Assembly: GCA_916700875.1 (NCBI GenBank)
Contig: CAKAKS010000022.1
Coordinates: 11,740,013-11,804,012, forward strand
From: Sebastes aleutianus
Lineage: Eukaryota; Chordata; Actinopteri; Perciformes; Sebastidae
Length of the DNA stretch: 64,000 bases
Direction of reading: 5' to 3'
Part shown: positions 1 to 11,767 of the stretch, in pieces
Position numbering within the stretch: position 1 is the first letter of the stretch
Layout: every line of letters starts with the position of its first letter
The notes under the pieces: generated by a model
What the model saw: only the letters and a program-made list of their open reading frames with translations
The model's database searches: none
What the model was told of the DNA's origin: nothing
Program-made: the position numbers and the translations under genes

Positions 1-656
1 TCATAAAGCCAAAGCGTCCCCTATGATTTTACATTGCTATGGTGGTTGTGGTGGATTTAGCTTTGGTTACACACACAACGAAGCAGACGAGGGTAAAGCC
101 ACTGAAACTTCCTCAGATTTGCTCTCACTCGCTGTAATTTCTTCAGTATTCATGTCCTATTTCGAGGAATGCGACCAACACCTTGATGGTCGAACAGTGG
201 GCACACTGGAAGATGACTTAACGCAACAATATAGTGCATTAGAAGAAGAAATCGTGTATGTTTTGAGTCATGGACATAATTCCTTCATTTGTTTACAAGT
301 CTTTTGAATATTTGTAGGACAGTGTTGTAGAAAATGCAGTGACTTGCACAGCTCCATAAATGAATAGTGTATAGGCTTTTAATCGTGGATTATGATTATT
401 ATTATTTACAAATTAGCACACGCTTCTTAACCTTTTTCTGAACATAAATGGCATTTATTATGAAATGAAACATTGTGAGAAAGAGTATTGATTTTCTCAT
501 CCAACTCTTGGCAAGAAAATAAATACTCTTAAGTGTATTTCCCAAAATGTCAAAGTATTCCTTTAAAACTGGCTTGTGTTTTCTATTGAGTATTAGTTGG
601 TATTAGTAGTGACTGTAACTGAGCAGTAATATGAATGACAGGGTGGGAAGACGTAC
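1..656 (-). other. PAWR: PAWR intron 5, partial
   Basis: Begins with donor gtacgt at 656-651 and runs off the window. The leucine-zipper exon is not found on the minus strand here. A 94-codon plus-strand frame at 23-307 has no recognisable domain (see rejected items). Confidence 0.8.
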
Positions 657-783
657 TTTCTCCAGCTCTTCCATCCTTTTCTCCAAACCCCCTGTTGCTG
701 CAGCTCCTCCATCTCTGCCGTGACGGTTGTGTCGTTGTCTGCTGTTTCCGCCCACCTCTTCCTCAGATCCCGGCCCTGCAGAG
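657..783 (-). CDS. PAWR: PAWR coding exon 5 (linker to coiled coil)
   Basis: A 127-nt exon. With AG from the micro-exon it reads SSAGPGSEEEVGGNS..., then RHGRDGGAAATGG and LEKRMEELEK. This matches the mammalian SVSEEDVSS...YNRDANVSG...LEKKIEDLEK segment, where the C-terminal coiled coil begins. The acceptor used is gtttgtaacag/C at 785-784, after a TG-rich tract. The AG seven bases further in (777-776) would break the frame. The donor AAA/gtacgt leaves phase 0 after LEK. The leucine zipper that follows in the family (dimerisation and partner binding) is not in positions 1-656 and must lie beyond the window. Sequence between SEEEV and the coiled coil is Gly/Ala-rich and lacks the tyrosines of the mammalian protein. 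Confidence 0.9.
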
Positions 784-2234
784 CTGTTACAAACACACAC
801 ATACAAACGTCACTACAATACCAAAAACAACTCATATACTTTTTTTTTTTTACTTCAAATCCTTCACATGAAAAAGAAAGATAGAAAAACAGCAAATTTA
901 CTATTCAAAGTGTCCAATACTATATTCACACCGAGGCTGTTTGAAGGTATGAATTATAGCCACATTATTAAACTTCAATGGGATGACACATCCATCATCA
1001 AAAGAACAGGTGGGAATGTCTTCTACGTGTTTGCCCTTTCAATTAGGTGTGCATTATTAACAACCCTCTGCCTTTTATTCCATTAAAGGAGAAAAGGCCG
1101 TGAAGGGTTTTGCAACTTTGGTGCAAAAAGGATTCTGATTAAGAAACAATTTACATATTATAACTTCAAATAGGCTCAAGAATAGCGGCGGCTGCAACTT
1201 GTGCGTCACTGTTCTTAAGCTGCTGTAAAAAAAAAAAAAGGTTTCTGTATGCAGCTCGAGAAGAACATTACCCTTATCTCCTCTTCACCCTTCTCGCTAC
1301 TTAGAGACAGTTTCTGGGACAGCTGGGGTAGAATATTCATGTGCGGTTTATTTTCTTACTGACCTTATTTCAATAATTATTGACGTGGAAACCCCCCCCT
1401 GCCCATCCGACTACAACGACACCCGCTCCCCGATAGGAACAGATATTATACCATGTTTATAAAATCTCTCTGGGAAATCAAATTATTCTGCGTACGTCTG
1501 TAGGCTTCACTGGATTGTCTGAAGGGGGGCTGTCTGCATATTTCTACGGCTGAAACAGACAGGAAAGCTGCTGGCAAGACAAAGGACAAATATAACTCCT
1601 TTGTACCATCTGCACTCTTTTCAGGATCTGCCAAATATGATGTTCCCATTATCAGACTACTTCACAAAGTTTTCCTTGGCAGCTTTTACTGGATATATGG
1701 CCATGTAGAGACAGACAGGAAACATGGGGTGAAAGAGACGCGTATGACATGCAACAGGAGTCCTAGCCAGAATTGAGTCTACCAGGATGTTCTGATGCTG
1801 GACATTCAATTGTGAAACCATTAATAGGTTAAATAACCAGACAGGATATATATTTTTGGGGTAATTTTGTAAATTAAATACCTGTGAAGTCAAGGTACTT
1901 TATCACCTCGAGGTAAAAATCCGGTAAATTCCACATTTTCAGAGATACCTTGACACCCCATGTTAGCACTTACTGATGTCTCTTGTTGTTTCTTAAAGGC
2001 CCCTTTAACTTCTTACTATGATTGATGGGATCCTTAATGAACACACTATTTTCTGCCAAATTTAGAACAGTTTTGTTCATTTTCATTGAGAGATTTCTGT
2101 TGTTTGTCAATCAAATCTGATCAAATCACACCCACGCAGTGCTGATGAAGCAGATTAGCTGAGTTTTTGACTGTTAAAAACTCTTGCTTATTTAGTCATG
2201 AATATTTACTGTTATAGAGAAATACTTTCAGGGG

Positions 2235-2900
2235 CTTTAAAGGGTAACTTCAGTATTTTTCAACCTGGACCCTATTTTCCCATGTTTTTGTGTCAAAGTG
2301 ATTAATGGAGACAACAATTTTTGAAACTGGTCCAGTATTGAGGGAGAACACTGTAACCGGCAGCAGGAAAACGAGCTGCAAGGGGCAAGTGAGCAGCGTC
2401 AATGTGACGTTACGTCCACTAAAAGTGCTTGTTTTTGCCACTGACAGGCCCAGATTTCATACCAGTCCCGCTCAAGGAGAAGTCTCGTTGTGAAATCTGA
2501 ATATCCGTATACTCTGGCTCAAATAAATCAAAGTCAAAAAACGCATCCACATTGTTTAAATCATCTAAATATTCAGCCATGACATTAAAAATCTATGCTT
2601 TCTGTACTCCAACACAACAAACACTATTCCACCGTTGTCTTCCAGCAACATGTCACCTCGCCAGATTTCAGAACAAGACTTCTCCTTGAGCGAGACTCTT
2701 TCCACAATGTCAGACACTTATAATAACAATCAGTTCACAATCCACTTTTAGTGGATGTAAATGAGGGTGCCAGCTTGCCCCATTAGCACCATATTGCAGC
2801 CTGTGAGCGGCCGCTCTAACAGCGCTCTCCCTCGATACTGGACCAATTTCAGAAATGTTTGTCCCCATTAGTCACTTAGACGAAAAAATACCAACAAAAC
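2235..2900. mobile_element. Non-autonomous element with long inverted arms
   Basis: The left arm (about 2287-2355, containing AACTGGTCCAGTATTGAGGG) reappears inverted at about 2820-2890 with scattered mismatches. An inner pair around CGCTCAAGGAGAAGTCT is also inverted (about 2470-2500 against 2665-2700). The unit can therefore fold into a long hairpin, as expected of a MITE or foldback-type DNA transposon derivative. The opening AAAGGGTAACTTCAG resembles common fish repeats. No coding capacity; boundaries approximate. Confidence 0.7.
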
Positions 2901-4279
2901 AATTCATGTCCTATGGAGATTTTATTGAACACTTAGGTCTTAAAAGGTAAAGAACATTTATGGAAATATTTACAAATAAGAAATTGTGTAACATCTATCT
3001 CCTGTGCTGCCACAAAAACCCGCATTGCCGCAGATGTGCTTCACAGCTTCATGATTTATCTAATGTGAAAGTGTTTTTGAACATGAAAATTGGCAAAATG
3101 CGGTAAATATGTGAGCAAGGAAAAGGGTAAGCTCATTCTTACAGAGAGCCAAACATTGCAGCGGCCATCGCTTTTGATCAAGAGGGAGTCCTTGAAACGC
3201 TCTCCTTGGGCGCTCGCCTACGCCAACAAGATAAAGTGCATTTCATTTGTCTCTCTCACTGTAGGCTCTTCAAGGGTACTCTTCCTTTATCGGCACAAAC
3301 ACAAAACGTTTGTGCATGCACACACGCGTATACATCAAAAAACGTGACAACAAATACGTCCCCCTCGCCGTGAGGCCGAAAAACAGCCAAGAACAACACA
3401 ATGACGTGCCTTGTGTGTCTACATCCATGCATGTCATCTTGTTTTAAGAGATATCGCCCTGGTTGCACCCACACAAACAACACACACAAGCAGGTGCTCA
3501 GCGGGGGTTGAAGCTAAGCCTAAACATCCTTGGCCTCGATACTAAATATCACACCGTGGCCCATTAGCACCCCGCAGCGTGAGGTCTGGGGGAGAGAGAG
3601 GCTGAGCCAATCACGCCCTCTCGGGAGCCTCAGCAGGTGGGAAGGAGAAAGCACAGACAGCAGCAGCCACAGGTTTAACAACGGCTCTCACAAACTCAGT
3701 TGTCAATGTGTCAAAAACTACTCTGGAAACCACAACACACAGTACTCAACCATCTGATGAACAGCCCGCCTCGCCTTGATACATGCCATTCCCCCAAATA
3801 GCTAGAAAACATCAAGACATTCAGAGTTGTTTTGAGCTGCTAGTTTAAAGTAATCAGCAACATCTCCCCGTCCCTTTGCACGTTTTCAACAAATAGGTCA
3901 TTTTAGTCCTGAGACTACTTTTCAAGGGATTAAAGGTTCCTTCATCTGTTGAGGGTTTGATGGTTATTTATTTGTCTACTGTATTCTTCTACTGCTCGCC
4001 CTCTCGGCTCGCTTGTGCTGCCACTGCCTCTGCCACTATTTGAGCTTGTTGTCTCGCCTCTTCACGTGATCTCTCTTTTTCAATCTGTCTTTTTTTAAAT
4101 GAATCGGGAAGCCAACAGCAGAGCCTAACTTCACTTTTAATGTTATCAAACAGGGAGAAATGATCTCCCCTCGTCCTTAAAATGGTCCTAAATTGATATT
4201 AGAGTACGTCCTTGTTTTACGAATGAAGCGGTTCACAAGATGAAGCAGCGGCGGCACTGTATGTGTTTCACCCAATTAG

Positions 4280-4500
4280 CAACCGTCATCTCAGCAAACC
4301 CTATCCTGAAAGTTCCTCTACTTTCAGAAAGTACTACCCCCAGACTAGGGCCTTTTTTGGGGGGGGTAAAATGTTCCCAGAACTTAATTTAGACCCTAAT
4401 CCCTGCAGGTCGAAACACAATAAGTTCCTCAATAGGTTCCTAGTTCCGGGGGGGAAAGTACCTGCAGCCAAAAAGGAGCTAAAATGACCATACTTTATGG
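4280..4500. repeat. Possible interspersed repeat fragment
   Basis: Homopolymeric G/C runs (gggggggtaaaatg, ccgggggggaaagtac) sit among repeated AGTTCC/AGTACT words with weakly inverted ends. It resembles a fish non-autonomous repeat but I cannot show a second copy in the window. Confidence 0.3.
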
Positions 4501-5530
4501 GTGGGGGCTTGCCAGTGTAGCTGCATAATAGCAGGCTTTTTAACATTACAAAAACAAAATGAGTATTTGTGGAAAGCAGGATCAAACTGTGCAGAGGAAT
4601 GGCTAGGTGAGAACAAGATGAAGTGACTGCGACAGGAGAGGGTTGACAGAAATAGAGTAAATTAGAGGGAGACACGTATCTATAAAGTTGCCGCCTGGGC
4701 CCACCTGGCGGGTTCATCCGCTGCAGCACCGCAGAGCGTCCAAGTGTAGCCAGGCCAGCTGATGAGAGCGGCGGCCATAATTACACGGCCAGATTGAATG
4801 TCAGCTGGTGAACTTGGATGTTGAGGTTGGCCGCAACTTCACAATTTGGTTGCAAATGAAGCAAAATATAAATACACACTGGACGCACACAGAGTTCTCA
4901 AAGGATTTCACCACTTGTAGTGTTGATTGTGTGTTTCAGGCTGCACGTGAGGATTCATCTAATCAATAAGTACAATTTTCTTCCAGAGTTTGGTCCCAAT
5001 TCAGAGATACAAAAGCAGATGAAAGAACATTTATTTTCACCACAATTTTGTGCTCTCTGCCGACAGAAAATTGTATGAAATAAAAAGAAAAAACATCTGC
5101 CCAGAAGATGTCGGTCCAAACGGTCGGTTTTTGGAGTTTGTTTGAAAAGAAAGAAAAAGTTTGAAAGCCCTTTATCAAATGCAATCTTGCAACTCAATCT
5201 CGACTGAAATGAACCGCACATTTTTAGAAAACCTTTCAAAGCAAATGATTTACTTTCAGCCCTGACAGCTACTGTACGGCAGTGAAGTGCCATCGACAGT
5301 CGTCTTTCTTGAGCCATGAAAGAATGAAAAGAGCAGCATTGAAGGAGAGAAACAGCGATGCCTCAGGAAAAAGGCCCTCGGACCATTTCGGAAGGGAATC
5401 TGCTCTCCTAATTAATGACTCAAGCTGCTGTTTCTCACCCCGGCCTCTGTTCCTTCTCTTGACACATTACTAGTGATGCTGAAGCAGATAAACTCCACTC
5501 TCAGTGTCAGGATAATAAAACGAGTCTCAC

Positions 5531-5565
5531 CTCTTGTGGCGGCCGCTCCCAGATCTGGGGGTTTC
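5531..5565 (-). CDS. PAWR: PAWR micro-exon 4 (35 nt)
   Basis: Exon 3 ends in phase 0 while exon 5 can only be read with two bases carried over, so an intervening exon is required. Between them lies tttttgtttcag/GAAACC...CACAAGAG/gtgagac: a strong acceptor, 35 nt (11 codons plus 2 nt) and a strong donor. It reads ETPRSGSGRHK plus AG, which becomes Ser with the first C of exon 5. This aligns with the mammalian stretch QEPPRTVSGRYKS, sharing the P-R...SGR-K-S spacing. Length, phase and residues all fit, so I am fairly sure despite the small size. It contains a NotI-type GCGGCCGC run. Gene predictors that need longer exons would probably miss it. Confidence 0.85.
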
Positions 5566-5804
5566 CTGAAACAAAAAGGAAATGATCGCCTTCAGTCCAC
5601 AAACAATAACTCAGCAGTCTTAAGCAGGTCTATTCAAGTACTTTTTTTAAAAGGGAAAGATTTAAAAAAAAAAAACAGTGAAGTGCCAAGTACATTTACA
5701 TTTCTGTGTCTGATGTCTGCAAAGCTAGGAATTTAAATGTGAAAACAACACACCTTTTTAATCTGAGCAGGTCGTTGTTTTAATAAACACAATGTTGCAT
5801 TAAA

Positions 5805-6424
5805 ATTGGCGAGTATTTAATACTCTTATCAACGTGGGAGTAGGCAAATATGCTGCTTTATGCAAATATATGCACATATTTATTACTAGAAATCAATTAA
5901 CAACACAAAACAATGATACATTTTGTCCAGAAACTCTCACAGGAACTACATTTAGCATAACAAAATATGCATGAATCATAACATGGCAAACTGCAGCCCA
6001 ACAGGCAACAACAGCTGTCAGTGTGTCAGTGTGCTGACTTGACTATGACTTGCCCCAAACTGCATGTGATTATCATAAAGTGGGCATATCTGTAAAGGGG
6101 AGACACGTTGGTACCCATAGAACCTATTTTCATTCACATATCTTGAGGTCAGAGGTCAAGGGACCCCTTTGAAAATGGCCATGCCAGTTTTTCCTCACCA
6201 AAATGTAGCATAAGTTTGGAGCGTTATTTATCCTCCTTCACGACGAGCTAGTATGACATGGTTGGTACCACTAATTCTTTAGGTTTTGTAGTTTCATATG
6301 ATACCAGTATCTTAACTCTAGCTTTAAAACTGAACCCTACAACCTAAAAATCGCAAGTTGCGTTAATGCAAAAATAAAAAAATAGTGCCGTTAAAATGAA
6401 TTTGCGTTCACTTTGACAGCCCTA
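5805..6424 (-). mobile_element. hAT-like non-autonomous element, copy 1 (truncated)
   Basis: Longest copy of a family recurring across the window. Its terminus, read on the minus strand, is AGGGCTGTCAAAGTGAACGC. Diagnostic internal words are GACCTCAAGATATGTGAATG and GGCAAGTCATAGTCAAGTCA. The far end is missing. Assignment to hAT rests only on terminus style. Confidence 0.7.
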
Positions 6425-6540
6425 ATAAAAACACAATGATTTTGCTTTTAACAGTTTATAAGAGTGTCAATAGTATGAGTGGTAATGTTGATGGATGGGA
6501 ATAAACTCTCACACTTAGACCCCTTTTTGTCTTTTTTAGG

Positions 6541-6699
6541 GCCAAAATTTAGCCTAATTTTGGAGTGTTATTTAACCTCCTTCCCGATAAGGTAACATGA
6601 AATGGTTGGTACCAATGGATTGCTTTTGTTTCTAGTTTCAAATGATGCCAATATCTTCACTCTAGCTTTAAGACTAAGCCCGCTACAACCTCTGAAAGG
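6541..6699 (-). mobile_element. hAT-like family fragment, copy 2
   Basis: Shares with copy 1 the run from the CCAAAATTTAG word through GGAGTGTTATTTA and TTGGTACCAATGGATT to the CTCTAGCTTTAA segment. Same orientation as copy 1 and 120 bp from it, so it may be a broken second copy or a partial duplication. Confidence 0.6.
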
Positions 6700-7889
6700 T
6701 GGGTCTCAGAGGGTTAAATAGCAAAGGGCTGGATTTGGCCGTCGGGCCGCCAACTGCATAGGCCTGGTCTAAAACTTTAACATTTCTTTTAGTTCTTTTC
6801 AGTCTCTAATTTCTGAACGTAATACTGTAATTTCAGAAAAAGCAGTAGATATGAGAATGAGTTTTCAGGTTTCATTTGTTGTGTTCATCTGCCTTGGGTG
6901 GTGTTGGAAAAAAAACACAAAACTCCATCTACAGGATAAGAGAAATTTATCAGTCGCAGCATTTCTAAAAAGCCTTTAGGTTGTGTATGAACGCTGCTGA
7001 GCTGATATATAGATGAGCTTTGTTCCATTTAATAGTTCAACAGGAGCCCTATAGCCCCGAGTTGTGGAAGGCAATCTTGTTTTTGCAACACGGGGGTGCA
7101 TGTTTATCTTCTTTTCCCATTACTGTATGATCTAAAGGTTGTTTAGATCTATACAGCAGTGATGCTCCAATAAAACCGCCGTCGGTAAAACAGCGTTTTG
7201 CCTGGAAAAATGAGGTGTGTGAGATGAATACGCATCTCCTCCTTCCTAAGGTCTTGTGCAGCGAAGGGTCCCGGGTTTGATTGAGGAGCCTCGGCTCTGC
7301 TACGATCTATCAGAGCTCGGCTTTAGCGGGCGAGGGGGAAACGCCGTGCCCGACTCTTAGCATGCTCCAGCCTCTCCGTCTCGGTGACATATCCATCCAT
7401 TACCCGTGGATGAAACCCCCGACCCTCATCCCTTCCCTGGCTCAAGCCTGGATAGATTTACTGAGATGGAGGACGGTGAGAGGGCAGCGTGCAGCAGCAG
7501 CAGCAGGTCATACACTAAATAATACATCATCTGCACATAAGACCTGGTTCAAGCAACACCTGGATTTAAGAGCGCTTTGATGGAATTTGTTTTAGAAACT
7601 GACATTTACTAGGATTTGGTGTAATCCAACAGCTGCCAAAGCTGGACTTGATAAGGCAGTTCTTTAGCAGTTCAATCTTTTCCACAAACTGGCTCATCAG
7701 GAATTCAGTCGAAGGCAGACAGATGATGCTACTCTACATTATGTACTTTAAATTCAATCTTGGCCTAAACCCATTAAGTTTATAGAGCAGGATTTTAACC
7801 ATGGAGTTGGTTTGTTAGAAAAGTAGAACCAGACTGTGCATACTGGGGTTACAGACAGTATAATTTAAGGATTAAATTAAAGATTTCTA

Positions 7890-8015
7890 AATTAACTTAT
7901 TTAGTTTAGTTTATAAAATGCCAGAAAATAGTGAAAAATGTCCATCACAATTTCCCCAAGGTTCCTTAAATTGCTTGTGTGTCTGATTTAAGAAGTGTCA
8001 ATCTAGAGCTGCAAA
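7890..8015 (+). repeat. Fragment of 'GGGCTGCAACTAAC' family
   Basis: Contains TATAAAATGCCAGAAAATAGTGAAAAATGTCCATCA, which is shared in parts with the copy at 55.8 kb. The next element (8016-8440) and an opposite-strand fragment (8441-8545) follow directly, giving a nested mosaic. Confidence 0.55.
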
Positions 8016-8440
8016 AGGGCTGTCAATCGATTACATTTTTTTCATCTGTTCAAAATGTACCTTAAAGGGAGATTTGTCAAGTATTTAATCCTCTTTTCAA
8101 CATGGGAGTGGACAAATATGCTGCTTTATGCAAATGTATGTACATATGTATTATTGGAAATTAATTAACAACACAAAACAATGACACATATTGTCCAGAA
8201 ACCCTCACAGGTACTGCATTTAGCATAAAGAAATATGCTCAAATCATAACATGGCAATCTGCAGCCCAACAGGCAACAACAGCTGTCATTGTGTCAGTGT
8301 GCTGACTTGACTATGACTTGCCCCAAACTGCATGTGATTATCATAAAGTGGGCATGTCTGTAAAGGGGAGACTCGTGGGTACCCATAGAACCCATTTTCA
8401 TTCACATATCTTGAGGTCAGAGGTCAAGGGACCCCTTTGG
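8016..8440 (-). mobile_element. hAT-like family, copy 3 (other terminus retained)
   Basis: Starts AGGGCTGTCAATCGATTAC, the terminus opposite to that kept by copy 1, then runs through the same TGCTGCTTTATGCAAAT and GGCAACAACAGCTGTCA internal words. It stops in the GGGACCCCTTTG region. Together copies 1 and 3 show both ends of the family begin AGGGCTGTCAA. Confidence 0.7.
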
Positions 8441-8545
8441 GAAACACTGATCGACACTTTCTGACATTTTATAGACCAAACAACTAATCGATAAATCAAG
8501 AAAATAATCGACAATGGAAATAATTGTTAGTTGCAGCCGTAGTGC
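8441..8545 (-). repeat. 'GGGCTGCAACTAAC' family fragment, minus orientation
   Basis: Reads on the minus strand as CGGCTGCAACTAACAATTA, then alternating ATCGATTA-type words and a TATAAAATGTCAGAAA run. Same family as 55.75-55.88 kb. Confidence 0.55.
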
Positions 8546-10818
8546 AATCATGAATATGTCATAATCATGAAATATTTCTGTTGATGGACTCTGCCTTTCA
8601 GTACTACTACATCCCCGTCCCAGAGTAAATTATTAGATAAGGGTATAGCAAAGACAGAAAAAGAGGAAGAGGCCTCATATAAAACATTTTGAGTTGAGAT
8701 GTGATGCATATAGCAGTTGTACACCTCTAACAGAGTCTCCAGTCAATAAAAAAAATGCTGTCTATATGTAAATGTGTGTTTACTCTCTTGCCTCTACAGT
8801 CCAGTGTAACTTGAATAAACCAACAGGATTCTTTTGAATATACAATTGACCTGGAAACCCAGTCTGCTGCTCCTGTAGGAAACAATTGTTTCACATTTCC
8901 CAAGAAATGTTAATACATCTGTTTTGTAAGATCCAGCAGGAGCGAGTTTCATATTCAACATCCGTTGGCCTGCCGACAAGGTTCAGTGGACTGGATTGAT
9001 TATTTTTCTGAGGGTGAAAAAGGGTTGAAATATGAGTCAAAACAACAATATGACGGAAGGTCACGGCGGTCAGCAGACGTTGTGAGGCTGTGCCAATCCT
9101 CATTTGCACACAGTCAAAACAAAAGAGCCAGAATGATTCTTATATGATGCCGCGTATATACTGCAGAGCTAAAGCAAAAGGGGTTTAATCTCCTGCATCC
9201 TAGATTGATCATTTAGAAACTTTTTGGACTGGTATAACTGGTTAAACTGTACCGTATGACACGTTTTAATGATGAGCAGTAGCTTGCAGGCCCATCATTC
9301 CTTCTATTATTCAGGGATAAACTGATCACCCACATCCCCTCTGCGGCTGATATGCAGCCGACAATCTGAGAATGAAATCATATTGTGTTTACAGAAAACA
9401 TCCCAGACTTCATTTGCCACATTACTCCTGCAGCTTTTTTGGCATGTGTTTCACCTCCTCTCTGGGATATGAATCTGCGAGACAAGGTCAGGCGTAAATT
9501 TCATGTGCGACTTCTTCCCCTGCAACACAATACAAGCCGGTGCGACTTTATTTATCATGCTTGAGCTGCGCTGACAGCTCCCATAAGCCCGGCCGCAGAG
9601 CTACTAAGAATACAGAGACAAATATCAACAATAAAACGAGTACTTTATCACTGAACTCCAGCAGATCGCTATTTGAAGTGCAGTTCTGTGTGTATGTATA
9701 AGAAACACTCCACGAATATGTGATAAAAACACATCAAAATGTCACGCTCGGACATTTACGGCTCGATGTGGTCTATGATTTATGTCTTGACAGCTCATTA
9801 AATTCAAATAAATCTCTAAAGGAACGCCGTCTTACTCCATGAAAAGGTGATCTTTGGCTTTCCATCTAGCTGCCTAATAGTGCAGCGCTCCAGTACAAAG
9901 CTGATAAAGATCACAATTTTACTGGAGGCGTTCAATAAGAGAGAGATGCTCTTCAAATAAGCACGCATGATTGGCATTTAGAAGAAGCAGGCAAGGCCAA
10001 ATACATAAAACCAGCAGAACTAGGCCACTGTAAAGTCCCTGTCCTGCTTGTGTGAAAACATTTAGATCATTTTCCCATCGCTTATTGCTGCAATTATTTC
10101 ATTAAGTCATAGTAATTATGGGCTAACATTAGACCTGCTGTGACGTGTTGCTCTATTGTTGGCAGAAATGCTTTGCAGTTTTCTGACACGCCGCTTTAAT
10201 TTAGATGCTAACCTCACCTAGCTGTCTCAAGTCTTTGACGTCAGCTGAAGAAATAGACGTCAACATGCCAAGCAGGAATATCAATCATAGGCTGAAGATG
10301 AAAACAGGACTAACCTGCAAGCTGCACTGTAAACAGCTGCAGAAAGTCATGTTAACCTCCTGCCCTTGTTTATGACCGGTACAGCTATTGTATGTGTATT
10401 AGTCAAAGGTATCTTTCCCTCTATTTCCCTAAGGTTCTTAACCCATTTGTGCCCGCAACTGAATTTTTTAATTTCCTTTGGTGGAAGTGTTCTCTGAAAT
10501 ATGAATACATCTTCAAAATTGCTTGGTTTGGCTGAAAAGTGAGTTTTCCTTATTAAACCATATCTAGTCTTTGGGCAAATGACTACTGTTTTTGCAATAG
10601 ACTTCATTATATTTTAGGAAAAAACTGTATAGTCCCATGTGCCCCAAAGACTAAATATAACATGATAATAAAATGTCTGTATCTCAGAAACTACAAGGAG
10701 CTATGAACTCATAACAAGTTGAATATCGAAGTATGCACACATATGAAGTGGAAGACATTTAATAAACACAATGTTGGTGTTTTTCCTAATTTTTCAAAAA
10801 TGTCAAAGCTGTATTGTT

Positions 10819-11290
10819 AAGGCCTTTGCACACCACGTCCGTATTTTTCGTCTGAAATTGTCGGATGTTTAAAAATAAATACGACCTCACGTCGTGTCAA
10901 TCACGTCACTGACTCTCACCGACTTTTTGCATCCTTCAAAAGCAACAAAAGGGGGTTGTTTGACCACGTCATTATCCAAAATGGCATGATAAACAATCCC
11001 AGCACAAAACACTTTACAATAAAGAAATAGACAGATTGTGGCAGATGATTGCAGTACAGCTTGGAATTGGGGATGGTTACAAAAGAAAGGATGTACGAAA
11101 TATTAGACAGTAGTGTGATTGTGCTCTAGGAAGATAAATGATAGCTTTTTGCTAATGTCATTCATACATTAGCCCCATTGGGACTCGCGCTATCCATTGC
11201 GCCCACGTAATTATTTCAGTTTCGTCTTGTAATGTGAATTTTCGCAACCGATAAAACAATAAAATGCATCGGACTCCGTGTGCAAGGTTT
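10819..11290. mobile_element. DNA-transposon derivative with inverted ends
   Basis: The left end, AAGGCCTTTGCACACCACGTCCG, is matched by the inverted right end, AACCTTGCACACGGAGTCCG. Both are followed by TTTTCG and GCGAAA-type words. About 470 bp, non-coding, boundaries approximate. Confidence 0.55.
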
Positions 11291-11741
11291 CTGTGCATAA
11301 CATCTTTAGCAGGTGACAAATTAAAAATGCAATGCCTTTACTAGAAAAACAAAGATATCTGAGTAAAGTTTAATTTGGCTCTGCTGTAGCGCCCCTGGTT
11401 TTAGTTTCTCATCAGCTACCTAAAGTATTTTTGCAGGTAGCCGTCCTGTCAAAGATAAATATTGCTGTGGTTCAGTTGGCTTATATAACAGTGATCCTTT
11501 AAAATCTTGAATCAACAGAGGTGTGAGTGCGATCAAATATTGTTTCAGGCCACAAAATGAAATCCAGTTTTCCTGGATTTAGCAACCGGGGCTGCTGCTC
11601 CTGGTTGGAAAACGCCATGTGATGGGTAGTGATCATATCCCTGCTGCTCTGCATCAGCAGCAGTTTTTTGAACTGAAAGGTGCTAATTAAAAATGCAAAT
11701 TAGGCTTGTTAAAAAGTGCTGGATGGGGATTTGTTAGCAGC

Positions 11742-11767
11742 GTGAGAGAGAGAGAGAGAGAGAGAGG
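11742..11767. repeat. (GA)n microsatellite
   Basis: About 12 uninterrupted GA dinucleotides. Confidence 0.95.

Larger units (their letters stand above)
784..5530 (-). other. PAWR: PAWR intron 4 (about 4.7 kb)
   Basis: Donor gtgaga at 5530-5525, acceptor taacag ending at 784. It holds an inverted-repeat element at 2.24-2.90 kb and a possible repeat at 4.28-4.50 kb. The stretches 784-2234, 2901-4279 and 4501-5530 show nothing I recognise. Confidence 0.82.

Noticed and set aside
23..307. 94-codon plus-strand open frame
   Set aside because: No recognisable domain or convincing splice context, and it lies in PAWR intron 5 on the opposite strand. It could be a transposon fragment but I cannot support it.
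776..777. Alternative exon 5 acceptor (CTGCAG/GGCC)
   Set aside because: Joined to the micro-exon it would give a stop within four codons. The AG at 785-784 keeps the frame and restores the expected K-S join.
593..895. 100-codon minus-strand frame over PAWR exon 5
   Set aside because: It reads the exon in the wrong frame. The frame giving SEEEV and LEKRMEELEK matches the family and fits the splice phases.
4334..4729. 131-codon minus-strand frame
   Set aside because: Overlaps a probable repeat and G/C homopolymer runs; no domain, no splice support.
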